This document shows, piece after piece, positions 23,033 through 33,400 of a stretch of 64,000 nucleotides of DNA. The translations under genes and the position numbers were made by a program. The notes under the pieces are model-generated. The model saw only the letters and a program-made list of their open reading frames with translations. It did no database searches and had not been told where the DNA came from. This stretch comes from an uncultured Acidovorax sp. Its GTDB lineage: Bacteria; Pseudomonadota; Gammaproteobacteria; Burkholderiales; Burkholderiaceae_C. The stretch covers positions 33,474 to 97,473 of the forward strand of contig CAJYKV010000003.1 in assembly GCA_913774955.1 (NCBI GenBank), written 5' to 3'. The first letter of the stretch is position 1. The number at the start of each line of letters is the position of its first letter.

Positions 23033-24204
23033 TCGGCCCACTCCTGCATGATGACGGTCCGCTTTTCCAGCATGTCGCCGCGCCGGTACGCGGCTTCCGT
23101 CTTAGTGTCGATCGCGTGCGCGAGGCACAGCTCGATGGCGTCGCGCGGATGGCTGGTCATTTCGCCCGCCCAATCCCGGAACGTCGATCGGAAGCCGTGC
23201 GGCACGGCTTCGAATTCGTGCCGGCGCATGAGCTGGGTCAGCGCCATGTCCGACAGCGGCCCGCGCCTGTTGGACGGAAACACATAGTCCACATCGGGCA
23301 GCCGCGGCTGGGCCTTGAGCAGCGCCACAGCCTGCCGCGAAAGCGGCACGCGGTGTTCCTTCTTCCCCTTCATCCGCTCCGGCGGTACGACCCACAGCGC
23401 GCCGTCCAGGTCGATTTCCGACCAGGTTGCGCCCCGCACCTCGCCCGACCGCGCCGCGGTCAGCACCAGGAAGCACAGCGCCCGCGCGCTCTGCCCCTCG
23501 ATCGCGGCAATCTGCTGGTACACGGCAGGCAGATCGGCGACGTCCACGGCGGGGTGGTGCTTCACGGGCGCCACCTTCGACGGGTCGGCCAGGATGTGTT
23601 CCAGCTGTCCGCGCCATCGCGCTGGGTTCGTGCCCGTGCGGTAGCCATGGGCGGTCGCCCAGTCCAGAATCTGTTCGATGCGGCCGCGCAGGCGGGTCGC
23701 GGTTTCCGTCTTCACCTTCCAGATCGGTGCCAGCGCGCGCAGCACCCGCGCTTGATCAATCTCCGAAACGGGGACGTGGCCGAAGTGGGGTGAAGCGTAG
23801 GTGGCAAGGGTGCTGCGCCACTGTTGGGTGTGCTTGAGACTGCGCCATGTCGATTCGTGCTCGCGGATGTACTCGGCGGCGGCCTCATCGAAGGGCACCC
23901 GCTGGGCCGCGGCAAGACGCACCGTCTCGCGCTCGGCCTCACGCATTACGAGCGGATCTTTTCCCGAGTCGCGCAGCTTGAGCGCGGCCCTGGCGTCATC
24001 GCGGGCCGCGGCGAGCGAAACGCCGGGGTAGCTGCCCAAACCCATGCGCCGGCGGGCACGGGCGAAAACGTACCGCAGAACCCAAGAGCGAGAGCCGCCC
24101 TCGATCCGGAGATACAGCCCGCTCGCGCCGCCCACGGCATGCGATCCCTCCGCTTTGAGCCGTGACACTTCCAACGCGGTCAGTTCGCGCGCACGCTTCG
24201 GCAT
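22999..24204 (-). CDS. int: Tyrosine-type phage integrase
   Basis: A 401-residue protein from the ATG at 24202-24204 (MPKRARELTALEVSRLKAEG); an upstream ATG adds 22 residues not typical of the family. An N-terminal DUF4102-type domain (GLYLRIEGGSRSWVLRY) is followed by a SAM-like core-binding region. The catalytic domain carries TAARSGEV (first Arg), HGFRSTFRDW (second Arg), CLAHAI (His) and the nucleophile in AAYRRGD (Tyr). It catalyses site-specific integration into the adjacent tRNA-Ser. It is transcribed away from the tRNA. Confidence 0.95.
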   Translation of the reverse strand: MPKRARELTALEVSRLKAEGSHAVGGASGLYLRIEGGSRSWVLRYVFARARRRMGLGSYPGVSLAAARDDARAALKLRDSGKDPLVMREAERETVRLAAAQRVPFDEAAAEYIREHESTWRSLKHTQQWRSTLATYASPHFGHVPVSEIDQARVLRALAPIWKVKTETATRLRGRIEQILDWATAHGYRTGTNPARWRGQLEHILADPSKVAPVKHHPAVDVADLPAVYQQIAAIEGQSARALCFLVLTAARSGEVRGATWSEIDLDGALWVVPPERMKGKKEHRVPLSRQAVALLKAQPRLPDVDYVFPSNRRGPLSDMALTQLMRRHEFEAVPHGFRSTFRDWAGEMTSHPRDAIELCLAHAIDTKTEAAYRRGDMLEKRTVIMQEWADYALPAPASSS

Positions 24205-24354
24205 CAGCGGTTTCCGTAGGCCATACAGTAGGCCAAAAAAATTTGGATTGCGCGTGATAAGCGGCTGCATGGCCGCTGCATAAATACTGTATATAACACC
24301 ATGAAATCAAGCGTAACACGTTGATATTTCACGGTCAATGCCACCTCCGGCGCG

Positions 24355-24378
24355 AAAAAAAACGCCCTGACGAGGGCG
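24355..24378 (-). terminator. Intrinsic terminator of the tRNA-Ser gene
   Basis: On the minus strand the arms CGCCCT and AGGGCG with a CGTC loop are followed by eight T. It lies 16 bases beyond the tRNA 3' end. It may belong to the host and mark the edge of the attachment region, or have been supplied by the phage. Confidence 0.85.
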
Positions 24379-24393
24379 CTTGTTCGCTGGGTC

Positions 24394-24430
24394 TGGCGGA
24401 GACTGTGAGATTCGAACTCACGGACGGTTG
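24394..24430. other. Likely phage attachment site (attR core) in the tRNA-Ser 3' end
   Basis: The tRNA 3' end faces the integrase, as expected when a phage uses a tRNA 3' half as attB and restores the gene by its attP copy. The other junction is outside the window, so the core length is unknown and the given range is only the T-arm and acceptor end. Confidence 0.4.
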
Positions 24431-24481
24431 CCCGTCGGCAGTTTTCAAGACTGCTGGTTTAAACCGCTCACCCAAGTCTCC
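24394..24481 (-). tRNA. serX: tRNA-Ser (anticodon UGA)
   Basis: An 88-base class II tRNA on the minus strand. Acceptor arms GGAGACT and AGTCTCC pair; the discriminator is G with an encoded CCA (24394-24396). The anticodon loop reads CTTGAAA with anticodon TGA. A long variable arm and the T-loop GTTCGAATC are present. The gene appears intact despite the adjoining prophage. It starts 42 bases after ureG on the same strand. The symbol is only a placeholder for a serine tRNA. Confidence 0.96.
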
Positions 24482-24499
24482 GCAGGCTGCAGGGTTCGC

Positions 24500-24527
24500 A
24501 TTCTAGCCGCGCGGGGCGGTCGTTCAA
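24500..24527 (-). promoter_or_regulatory. Sigma-70 promoter of tRNA-Ser
   Basis: On the minus strand TTGAAC (24522-24527), a 16-base GC-rich spacer and TAGAAT (24500-24505) end 18 bases before the mature tRNA 5' end. The -35 box overlaps the ureG stop codon. The GC-rich stretch after the -10 is typical of stringently controlled stable-RNA promoters. Confidence 0.75.
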
Positions 24528-25207
24528 TCCCGCCCCGCCTGCAGCAACCCTTTCTTCTCGATGAACCCGATCACCCCGTCCAGCCCCTGCTGCATCTTGA
24601 GGTTGGTCATCACGAACGGCTTGCTGCCGCGCATGCGGCGCGTGTCGGCCTCCATCACGTCAAGATTCGCGCCCACGTGCGGGGCGAGGTCGGTCTTGTT
24701 GATGACGAAGAGGTCGCTCTTGGTGATGCCGGGGCCGCCCTTGCGGGGGATTTTCTCGCCGGCGGCGACGTCGATGACGTAGATGGTGAGGTCGCTCAAT
24801 TCGGGGCTGAAGGTGGCGGCCAGGTTGTCGCCGCCGCTTTCGACGAAGACGATGTCCGCGTCCGGGAACTGCGCGAGCATGCGGTCGATGGCTTCGAGGT
24901 TGATGGAGCAGTCTTCGCGGATGGCGGTGTGGGGGCAGCCGCCGGTTTCCACACCCATGATGCGTTCGGCGGGCAGGGCGCCGCTGACGGTGAGCAGGCG
25001 CTGGTCTTCCTTGGTGTAGATGTCGTTGGTGATGGCGACGAGGTCGTATTTGTCGCGCAGCGCCTTGCAGAGCATTTCCAGGATGGTGGTCTTGCCGGAG
25101 CCGACGGGGCCGCCGATGCCGATGCGCAGCGGGGGCAGGGGCTTGGTGCGGTTCGGGACGTGGTGCAGGGGCGAGGTGTTGGTGTGGGCGGTCGGGGTCG
25201 TGTTCAT
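24524..25207 (-). CDS. ureG: Urease accessory GTPase UreG
   Basis: A 227-residue protein from the ATG at 25205-25207 ([20 protein letters not shown]). Its P-loop GPVGSGKTT is near residue 30, [15 protein letters not shown] is a UreG signature, and [13 protein letters not shown] is the NKxD guanine motif. UreG uses GTP hydrolysis to drive nickel insertion into urease together with UreD, UreF and UreE. The N-terminal ~20 residues (Thr/His-rich) are an extension that might bind nickel. It ends the urease operon. Confidence 0.97.
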   Translation of the reverse strand: MNTTPTAHTNTSPLHHVPNRTKPLPPLRIGIGGPVGSGKTTILEMLCKALRDKYDLVAITNDIYTKEDQRLLTVSGALPAERIMGVETGGCPHTAIREDCSINLEAIDRMLAQFPDADIVFVESGGDNLAATFSPELSDLTIYVIDVAAGEKIPRKGGPGITKSDLFVINKTDLAPHVGANLDVMEADTRRMRGSKPFVMTNLKMQQGLDGVIGFIEKKGLLQAGRD

Positions 25208-25217
25208 GTTCGTGCGG

Positions 25218-26015
25218 TCATGAGCGGAAGAGGCGGGAGTACTGCGTTTCGTGGCGGGCGGAGAGCACGGCCAGCATGGGGGAGAAGGCCTGGCGCTCCG
25301 CGTCGCCCAACTGCATGGCATGGGCCACGGCGCCGGGGATGGCGGCGGCGAGCCGCGCGAGGATGCGCTGGCCGGCGCTCTGGCCCAGGGGCACGGCCTT
25401 GATGGCGGCCTGGACCATGTTCTCGGCCCAGCCGAAGGCGCAGGCGAGCAGCACGTCTTCGGCGCGCGCCTGGGTGCGTGCGGCGGCGAGGGCGAAGGCC
25501 ACGGGGTAGGTGGGCGGCAGGGCGGCGAGCCGGGCGACGTCGGCCAATGCCTCGGGATCGCCGGCGTGCTGGTTGCGCAGCCAGTCGCCGAGGGAGCGGC
25601 CCATCTGTTCGGTCTGCAGGCGCAGTTCGCTGGTTTCGCGGGTGTGCAGCACCCAGTCGTTGAGGGCGCGCACGCGCTCCGCATCGCCCGCGCGCCAGGC
25701 GGCGAGGGCCTGGTGGACGACGGCGAGGTCGCCGCGGGCCTGGGTGAACATGAGCTGTTCTTGCAGCCAGGCGGCGGCTGCGGCTTCGGTGGTGACGCCC
25801 GCGCATTCGACGGCGATCTCCAGGCCCTCGGAGTACGAGAAGCCGCCCACGGGCAGGGCGGGCGAGGCGAGCCAGATGAGCTGCAGCAGGCTGGCTGCGG
25901 GCAGGGCCTGGGGCATCGGTGCCGGACTTGGCGCCGGCGCGGGTGCCGGTGCTGGCGTCGGGAGCGCGTCGGCTGCGGCTGGGGCGGCGGGAAAAGTGTC
26001 GATCACGGGCGCCAT
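25218..26015 (-). CDS. ureF: Urease accessory protein UreF
   Basis: A 265-residue protein. After an unusual Ala/Pro-rich lead of ~38 residues comes the family core [21 protein letters not shown], then [26 protein letters not shown]. UreF bridges UreD and UreG in the nickel-insertion complex. The lead resembles a flexible tether; a start at the internal Met34 ([11 protein letters not shown]) would give a more usual length. It precedes ureG by ten bases. Confidence 0.95.
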   Translation of the reverse strand: MAPVIDTFPAAPAAADALPTPAPAPAPAPSPAPMPQALPAASLLQLIWLASPALPVGGFSYSEGLEIAVECAGVTTEAAAAAWLQEQLMFTQARGDLAVVHQALAAWRAGDAERVRALNDWVLHTRETSELRLQTEQMGRSLGDWLRNQHAGDPEALADVARLAALPPTYPVAFALAAARTQARAEDVLLACAFGWAENMVQAAIKAVPLGQSAGQRILARLAAAIPGAVAHAMQLGDAERQAFSPMLAVLSARHETQYSRLFRS

Positions 26016-26023
26016 GCGCGCTT

Positions 26024-26680
26024 TCAGCGGGCGAGGGAATGCGGATGGGCGTGGCCGTGGTCCTGGCCATGGTCGTGGTGGTGGCCGCAGTCGTGGTCGT
26101 GGCTGTGCTCTTGGTCGCAGGCTTCGGTGGCGTCGGTGTGATCATGTCCGTGGTCCTGCCCGTGGCCGTGATGCGGATGGTCATGGCCGTGTTCGTGCCC
26201 ATGACCGTGGCCATGACCATGCCCACCCGCCGCGTACGCGCCGCCTTCGGGCTCGAACGGTGCCTGCTGCGCGGTGACGATGAGGTGCATGGCGCGCAGC
26301 ATGTCGGCGAGCACGTGGTCGGGCTCGATCTGCAGGTGGTCGGGTCGCAGCTCGATCGGCACGTGGCGGTTGCCGAGGTGGTAGGCGGCGCGGATGAGGT
26401 CGAAGGGTGTGCCGTGCTGCGGGCAGTGGGTGATGCGCAGCACGGCCTGGGGCGCGGCGACCACGCGGACCATGCTGCCGTCCTCGGCCACCAGCACGTC
26501 GCCGCCGCGCACGACGGTGCCGCGGGGCAGGAAGACGCCCAGTTCGCGTCCGGTGGAGTCGGTGGCGGCGAAGCGGCTTTTCTGGCGCACGTCCCAGTCG
26601 AGTTCGACGGTGGCGGCACGCTTGAGCAATACGGGCGCGAGGCCGTGGCCCTGGGGAAGGAGTTTGTTGGCGGTCAGCAT
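26024..26680 (-). CDS. ureE: Urease nickel metallochaperone UreE with His-rich tail
   Basis: A 218-residue protein ([27 protein letters not shown]). The N-terminal peptide-binding and central metal-binding domains ([12 protein letters not shown]) are followed by about 65 residues very rich in His and Asp (repeated HGH, HDH, HGQDHGH). The tail should store many nickel ions. Most UreE tails are shorter, so strong nickel buffering is likely. It lies between a GNAT gene and ureF. Confidence 0.96.
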   Translation of the reverse strand: MLTANKLLPQGHGLAPVLLKRAATVELDWDVRQKSRFAATDSTGRELGVFLPRGTVVRGGDVLVAEDGSMVRVVAAPQAVLRITHCPQHGTPFDLIRAAYHLGNRHVPIELRPDHLQIEPDHVLADMLRAMHLIVTAQQAPFEPEGGAYAAGGHGHGHGHGHEHGHDHPHHGHGQDHGHDHTDATEACDQEHSHDHDCGHHHDHGQDHGHAHPHSLAR

Positions 26681-26780
26681 GTCGGGGTCCTGGGCGGCGA
26701 AAGCGCCATTCTGCGGCTTTGCGGCGCTCGCTGGGCGCGCGCGGCCGGACGGGGGGGCTGCGCGCAGGGGATCGTCAGGG

Positions 26781-27281
26781 TCAGAGCGCGCGCGTCATGA
26801 AATGGCTGGCCGGATCGAGCGTGTAGTTGCCGAACGGCGCGCAGTCTTCGAAGCCGTGGCGTGCATAGAGCGTTCGCGCGGGCGCGAAGAAGGGCTGGCT
26901 GCCCGTCTCCAGGCTGATGCGCGTGTGGCCCGCGGTGCGTGCCGCGTCGAGCACGTGCACCAGCATGCGGGCGGCGATGCCCTGGCCGCGCAGGTCGGCG
27001 GCGGTGCGCATCGATTTGAGTTCCGCGTGCCCGGCATCCAGCCGCTTGAGCGCCGCGGTGCCGGCCAAGTGGTCGCCGTCCGGCGTGTCCACCCAGGCGC
27101 TCCAGAAGCGGATCTCCGGGCGGCGCAGGCCGTCCAGGTCGAGCGCGTGCACGCTTTCGGGCGGCGAGATGCGGCGCATGTCGGCCAGGTGCTCCTGCAG
27201 GAAGGTGGCGATGCGCGGGTCGCTCAGGTCGTCCAGGCGGATGCGCAGGGTAGCCGGTGCGGTGCGGGGTAGGGCGTTCAT
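26781..27281 (-). CDS. GNAT-family N-acetyltransferase inside the urease operon
   Basis: A 166-residue protein (MNALPRTAPATLRIRLDDLSDPRIATFLQEH). The acetyl-CoA-binding core is LRGQGIAARMLVHVLDAARTAG, followed by ISLETGSQPFFAPARTLYARHGFEDCAPF, the standard GNAT beta4-alpha3 and C-terminal pattern. It sits 12 bases after ureC and is surely transcribed with it. The substrate is unknown. GNAT genes are not needed for urease, so this is an insertion into the ureC-ureE junction; a 100-base gap to ureE follows. Confidence 0.9.
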   Translation of the reverse strand: MNALPRTAPATLRIRLDDLSDPRIATFLQEHLADMRRISPPESVHALDLDGLRRPEIRFWSAWVDTPDGDHLAGTAALKRLDAGHAELKSMRTAADLRGQGIAARMLVHVLDAARTAGHTRISLETGSQPFFAPARTLYARHGFEDCAPFGNYTLDPASHFMTRAL

Positions 27282-27293
27282 CGGAGGGCGGGC

Positions 27294-29012
<1,719 letters not shown>

Positions 29013-29071
29013 GGTGCTGTCTTGCCTTTCTGGGGGCGTGGCGTCTGTGGGAAGAGGCGCGGCAGGGGTTG

Positions 29072-29419
29072 TCAGGGCTGCGGCAGGCCGGAGGCGGCTT
29101 CTGCCGACGGCGCGTCCAGCGGGCCCTGCGTGTCGCCGCGGAAGCCGTACACGGTGCGGCCGCCGGCGTAGTCCACCAGTTCGACGGTGCGCTGCTGGCC
29201 GGGCTCGAAGCGCACGGCGGTGCCCGAGGTGATGTTCAGCCGCATGCCGTGGGCGGCGGCGCGGTCGAAATCGAGCGCGCCGTTGGTTTCGGCGAAGTGG
29301 TAGTGCGAGCCGACCTGGATGGGACGGTCGGCGCTGTTGCGCACCACCAGGGTGAGGGTGCGCCGGCAGGGGTTGAGGAGGTGCTCGCCGTCATCGATCA
29401 GCAGTTCGCCCGGAATCAT
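29072..29419 (-). CDS. ureB: Urease beta subunit
   Basis: A 115-residue protein ([24 protein letters not shown]) with the family motifs [11 protein letters not shown] and [23 protein letters not shown]. It packs against UreA and UreC in the urease trimer. The C-terminal ~15 residues are a slightly longer tail than usual. It lies between ureJ and ureC. Confidence 0.97.
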   Translation of the reverse strand: MIPGELLIDDGEHLLNPCRRTLTLVVRNSADRPIQVGSHYHFAETNGALDFDRAAAHGMRLNITSGTAVRFEPGQQRTVELVDYAGGRTVYGFRGDTQGPLDAPSAEAASGLPQP

Positions 29420-29439
29420 GGTGCGCTCCTGGACGGCGT

Positions 29440-30033
29440 TCAGGCCAGGCCGCCCAGCAGGGCGATGCCGAACAGGCCGACGGCGGCGCCGGCCGCGCGC
29501 GGCAGCCAGCGGTTGCCGTCGCGCAGCGCGACGCCCAGGCCGATGCCTCCGGCGTGGAGGGCCAGAGTGGCGGCCAGCATGCCGGACAGGGTGGCCAAGG
29601 CATCGCCGTCGCCGGCCAGTTCCTGGCCGTGCGCGGCGCCATGGAAGATGGCGAAGACGCCGACCAGCGCCGCGGCGGCAGGCGCGGGCAGGCGGCGCTG
29701 CGTGGCCACCAGCAGGCCCAGCACCAGCAGCGAAGCGGCGATCATCGGCTCCACTGCGGGCAGCGAAAGGCCCGCGAGGCCCGCGAGCGCGCCCACGAGC
29801 AGCATGCCGGCGAAGCCCAGGGGCGCTGCCAGCAGCTCTCGGCGGCTGCGCGCCGCCAGGGCGCTCCAGAGGCCCACGGCCACCATCGCGGCCAGGTGGT
29901 CCAGGCCGGTGAGCGGGTGCAGGAACCCGGCGGTGAAGCCGTGGTGGTGGCCGGCGTCGGCGCCGGTATGGGCCAGCGCCGGCAGCGCGGCGGCGGCCAG
30001 CAGGACGGCGAGGAAGGGACGGGCAATGCGCAT
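29440..30033 (-). CDS. ureJ: HupE/UreJ-family nickel or urea membrane protein
   Basis: A 197-residue protein with a signal-like N-terminus ([24 protein letters not shown]), the family motif [26 protein letters not shown], and then about six hydrophobic helices. [13 protein letters not shown] is the second His-rich motif. HupE/UreJ proteins carry nickel across the inner membrane. Placement between ureA and ureB is common in Burkholderiales. Confidence 0.93.
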   Translation of the reverse strand: MRIARPFLAVLLAAAALPALAHTGADAGHHHGFTAGFLHPLTGLDHLAAMVAVGLWSALAARSRRELLAAPLGFAGMLLVGALAGLAGLSLPAVEPMIAASLLVLGLLVATQRRLPAPAAAALVGVFAIFHGAAHGQELAGDGDALATLSGMLAATLALHAGGIGLGVALRDGNRWLPRAAGAAVGLFGIALLGGLA

Positions 30034-30073
30034 GGTGGTGCTCCGGGCAGGGACGGGGGAGGGGCAGGCCGCG

Positions 30074-30376
30074 TCAGGCGATGGGCTGGTGGACCGTGAC
30101 GAGCTTGGTGCCGTCGGGGAAGGTGGCTTCCACCTGGATGTCGGAGATCATCTCTGGCACGCCGTCCATCACGTCGTCGCGCGTGAGCACTTCGCGGCCT
30201 TCGCTCATGAGCTGGGCCACGGTCTTGCCGTCGCGCGCGCCCTCCAGCACGGCCGCGGAGATCAGCGCCACCGCCTCCGGGTAGTTGAGCTTGAGGCCGC
30301 GCGCCTTGCGGCGTTCTGCCAGCAGCGCGGCGGTGAAGAGGAGGAGCTTGTCTTTTTCCCGGGGGGTCAGTTCCAT
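30074..30376 (-). CDS. ureA: Urease gamma subunit
   Basis: A 100-residue protein ([27 protein letters not shown]) with [25 protein letters not shown] and the C-terminal [18 protein letters not shown] typical of UreA. It is the first gene of the operon. UreD, which normally precedes ureA, is missing here. Only 98 bases separate it from the divergent permease-kinase gene, so the control region is shared. Confidence 0.98.
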   Translation of the reverse strand: MELTPREKDKLLLFTAALLAERRKARGLKLNYPEAVALISAAVLEGARDGKTVAQLMSEGREVLTRDDVMDGVPEMISDIQVEATFPDGTKLVTVHQPIA

Positions 30377-30474
30377 GGAGGGGTTCCGTCGGTGGCCTCA
30401 ACTGGGCGGCATCGTAAAGCAGGAAACCTGCCAGCGGACGGGCGCGGATCGCGACGGAGGTGCAGGTGGCATGA

Positions 30475-33400
30475 ATGCTGCACCGCCAGGGGGTGCATCC
30501 ATCCCACGTTCCCGCCACCGGCTCCCCGCAGGAGGCTGCCGCTCCCGCAGAGGGCGAAGCGCCGCAGCGCATCGTCAAGGTGCGCCGCGACTACAACAGC
30601 TGGGTGGGCAGCGAGACGCTGGAGGACTATGCGCTGCGCTTCACGCCGCAGCGCTTCCGCAAGTGGTCCGCCTGGCGGGTGGCCAACACGGCCTTCGGCG
30701 CGGCCTCGTTCCTGATCCTGGAGGCGGTGGGCGCCACGCTGCTGGTGCAGTACGGCTTCGCGAACGCGTTCTGGGCGATCCTGGCCACCGGGCTCATCAT
30801 TTTCCTGGCGGGCGTGCCGATCAGCGTGTATGCGGCGCGCTACGGCGTGGACATGGATCTGCTCACGCGCGGCGCGGGCTTCGGCTACATCGGCTCGACC
30901 ATCACCTCGCTGATCTACGCCAGCTTCACCTTCGTCTTCTTCGCGCTGGAGGCCGCCGTGATGGCCTACGCGCTGGAGCTGGCGCTGGACATTCCCCCGG
31001 CCTGGGGCTACCTCGTCTGCGCGCTCGTGGTGATACCGCTGGTGACGCACGGCGTCTCGGCCATCAGCCGGCTCCAGGTGTGGACGCAGCCGGTCTGGCT
31101 GCTGATGCTGCTGGTGCCGTTCGGATATGTGCTGGCGCGCGATCCTGGTGCGTTCGCGGGCATCGCGCACTATTCGGGGGATCGCGGCGGGTCGGCGTCC
31201 TTCGATCTGCACCTTTTTGGCGCGGCGCTCACGGTGGGCATCGCCCTCATCACGCAGATGGGCGAGCAGGCCGACTACCTGCGCTTCATGCCGGCGCGCA
31301 CGCCCGCGAACCGCTGGCGCTGGTGGGCCGGGGTGCTGGCCGGCGGGCCGGGCTGGGTGGCCCTGGGGGTGTGCAAGATGCTGGGCGGCGCGCTGCTGGC
31401 CTACCTGGCGATCACCCACATGGTGCCGGCCGAGCGCGCGGTGGACCCGAACCAGATGTACCTCGCCGCCTACGGCTACGTGTTCGCGGACTACCGCTGG
31501 GCGGTGGCGGCGACCGCGCTCTTCGTGGTGGTGTCGCAGATCAAGATCAACGTGACCAATGCCTACGCGGGGTCGCTCGCGTGGAGCAACTTCTTCTCGC
31601 GGCTCACCCACAGCCACCCGGGGCGCGTGGTGTGGGTGGTGTTCAACACGCTCATCGCCTTCATGCTGATGGAGATGAACGTGTTCACCGCGCTGGGGCA
31701 GGTGCTGGGGCTGTACTCCAACATCGCCATCGCCTGGATCATGGCCGTGGTGGCCGATCTGGTGGTGAACAAGCCGCTCGGGCTGTCGCCGCCGGGCATC
31801 GAGTTCAAGCGTGCGCACCTCTATGACATCAACCCCGTGGGCGTGGGCGCGATGGCGCTGGCCTCCCTGCTCTCGGTGGTCGCGCACCTGGGCCTGTTCG
31901 GGCCGACGGCGCAGGCGTTCTCCGCGGTGATCGCGATGGTGACGGCCTTCGTCGCGGCGCCGGCCATCGCCTGGGCGACGGGCGGGCGCTACTACCTGGC
32001 GCGCACGGGGACGGCGACCCTGCCCGCGCCCGCGCCCACGCTCGCTCCCGCGCCGTGCGGGCAGGGCGGCTGCGTGGGCTGCGGTGGTGGCGCCGGTGCC
32101 ACGGCCGCGGCGCCGGCCGTGCTGCGGTGCGTGGTCTGCGAGCGCGAGTACGAGGCACCGGACATGGCCCACTGCCCCGCCTACCGCGGCCAGATCTGCT
32201 CGCTGTGCTGCACGCTCGACGCGCGCTGCGGCGACATGTGCAAGCCCCATGCGCACCTGGCCGTGCAGTGGGCGGCGGCGCTGCGCTGGCTGCTGCCGCG
32301 CAGCGCCTGGCGGCTGCTGGATTCGGGGCTGGGGCACTTCCTGCTGCTGATGCTGGTGATCGCGCCGCTGCTGGCCGCGGTGTTCGGCCTCTTCTACCAC
32401 CAGGAGCTGCAGTCGCTGGGCGCGGCCGGCGCGCCGGTGGCCGCGCTGCGCTCGGGGTTGCTCAAGGCCTACCTGGCGCTGCTGGTCATCTCGGGCATCG
32501 TCGCCTGGTGGCTGGTGCTCGCGCACAAGAGCCGCAAGGTGGCGCAGGAGGAATCGAACCGCCAGACGCACCTGCTGCAGCGCGAGATCACGCTGCACCG
32601 GCAGACCGACCAGGCGCTGCAGGAGGCCCGCCGCACGGCGGAGCAGGCGCGCGGCGTGGCCGAGGAGGCGCGCGAGGAGGCGGAGCACGCCCGGCGCCTG
32701 GCCGACCAGGCCAACCAGGCCAAGAGCCGCTACATCAGCGCCATCAGCCACGAGCTGCGCACGCCGCTCAACAGCATCCTGGGCTATGCGCAGCTGATGG
32801 GGGAAGACGCTTCCGTGCCGCCGCACCGCCAGCAAGCGGTGGGAGTGATCCGGCGCGGTGGCGAGCACCTGCTCACGCTGATCGACGGCACGCTGGACAT
32901 CGCCCGCATCGAGAGCGGCAAGCTCACGCTGCAGGTGCGCCCGATGCGATTCGCCGACTGCGTGCACGAGATGGTGGAGATGTTCGAGCCCCAGGCCCGC
33001 GCCAAGGGCCTCGCGTTCCGCTTCGATCCGCAGGGCGTGCTGCCCGAGGTGGTGCGCGGCGACGACAAGCGGGTGCGGCAGATCCTGATCAACCTGATCG
33101 GCAACGCCATCAAGTTCACTCCGAGCGGCCATGTGCGCCTGGGCGTGCGGCACGCGCGCGAGCTGGCGCTGATCGAGATCGAGGACAGCGGGCCGGGCCT
33201 GACCGATGCCGAGCGCGCCAGCATCTTCGAGCCCTTTGCGCGGGGCGCGGCCAGCAGCCAGGGCGCGGCGCCCGGCGCCGGCCTGGGGCTGACGATCGCC
33301 AAGATGCTGACCGAGCTGATGGGCGGCGAGATGACCGTCACCAGCAATCCGGGGGCCGGCGCGCTGTTCCGCATCCGGCTCTTCCTGCCCGAAGTGCATC

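Larger units (their letters stand above)
1..24393. mobile_element. P2-like prophage, right-hand part (left end outside window)
   Basis: Tail genes stand in the P2 order FI-FII-E-E'-T-U-D. An S24 repressor, an Ogr-type zinc finger, a gpA-type HUH replication protein and a tyrosine integrase follow, and the element abuts the 3' end of a tRNA-Ser. Capsid, terminase, lysis and baseplate genes are not in the window, so they are expected to the left. All visible structural reading frames are intact, so an inducible prophage is possible but not shown. The right boundary is inferred from the integrase lying next to the tRNA; the attachment core cannot be defined without the left junction. Confidence 0.93.

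Noticed and set aside
24321..24506. A 61-residue reading frame containing ETVRFELTDGCPSAVFKTAGLNRS
   Set aside because: It is a translation of the tRNA-Ser gene on the opposite strand, a well-known false gene.
25251..26141. Plus-strand open frames opposite ureF/ureE with W-P-W-S-W repeats
   Set aside because: They mirror the His-rich tail and Ala/Pro lead of the real genes.
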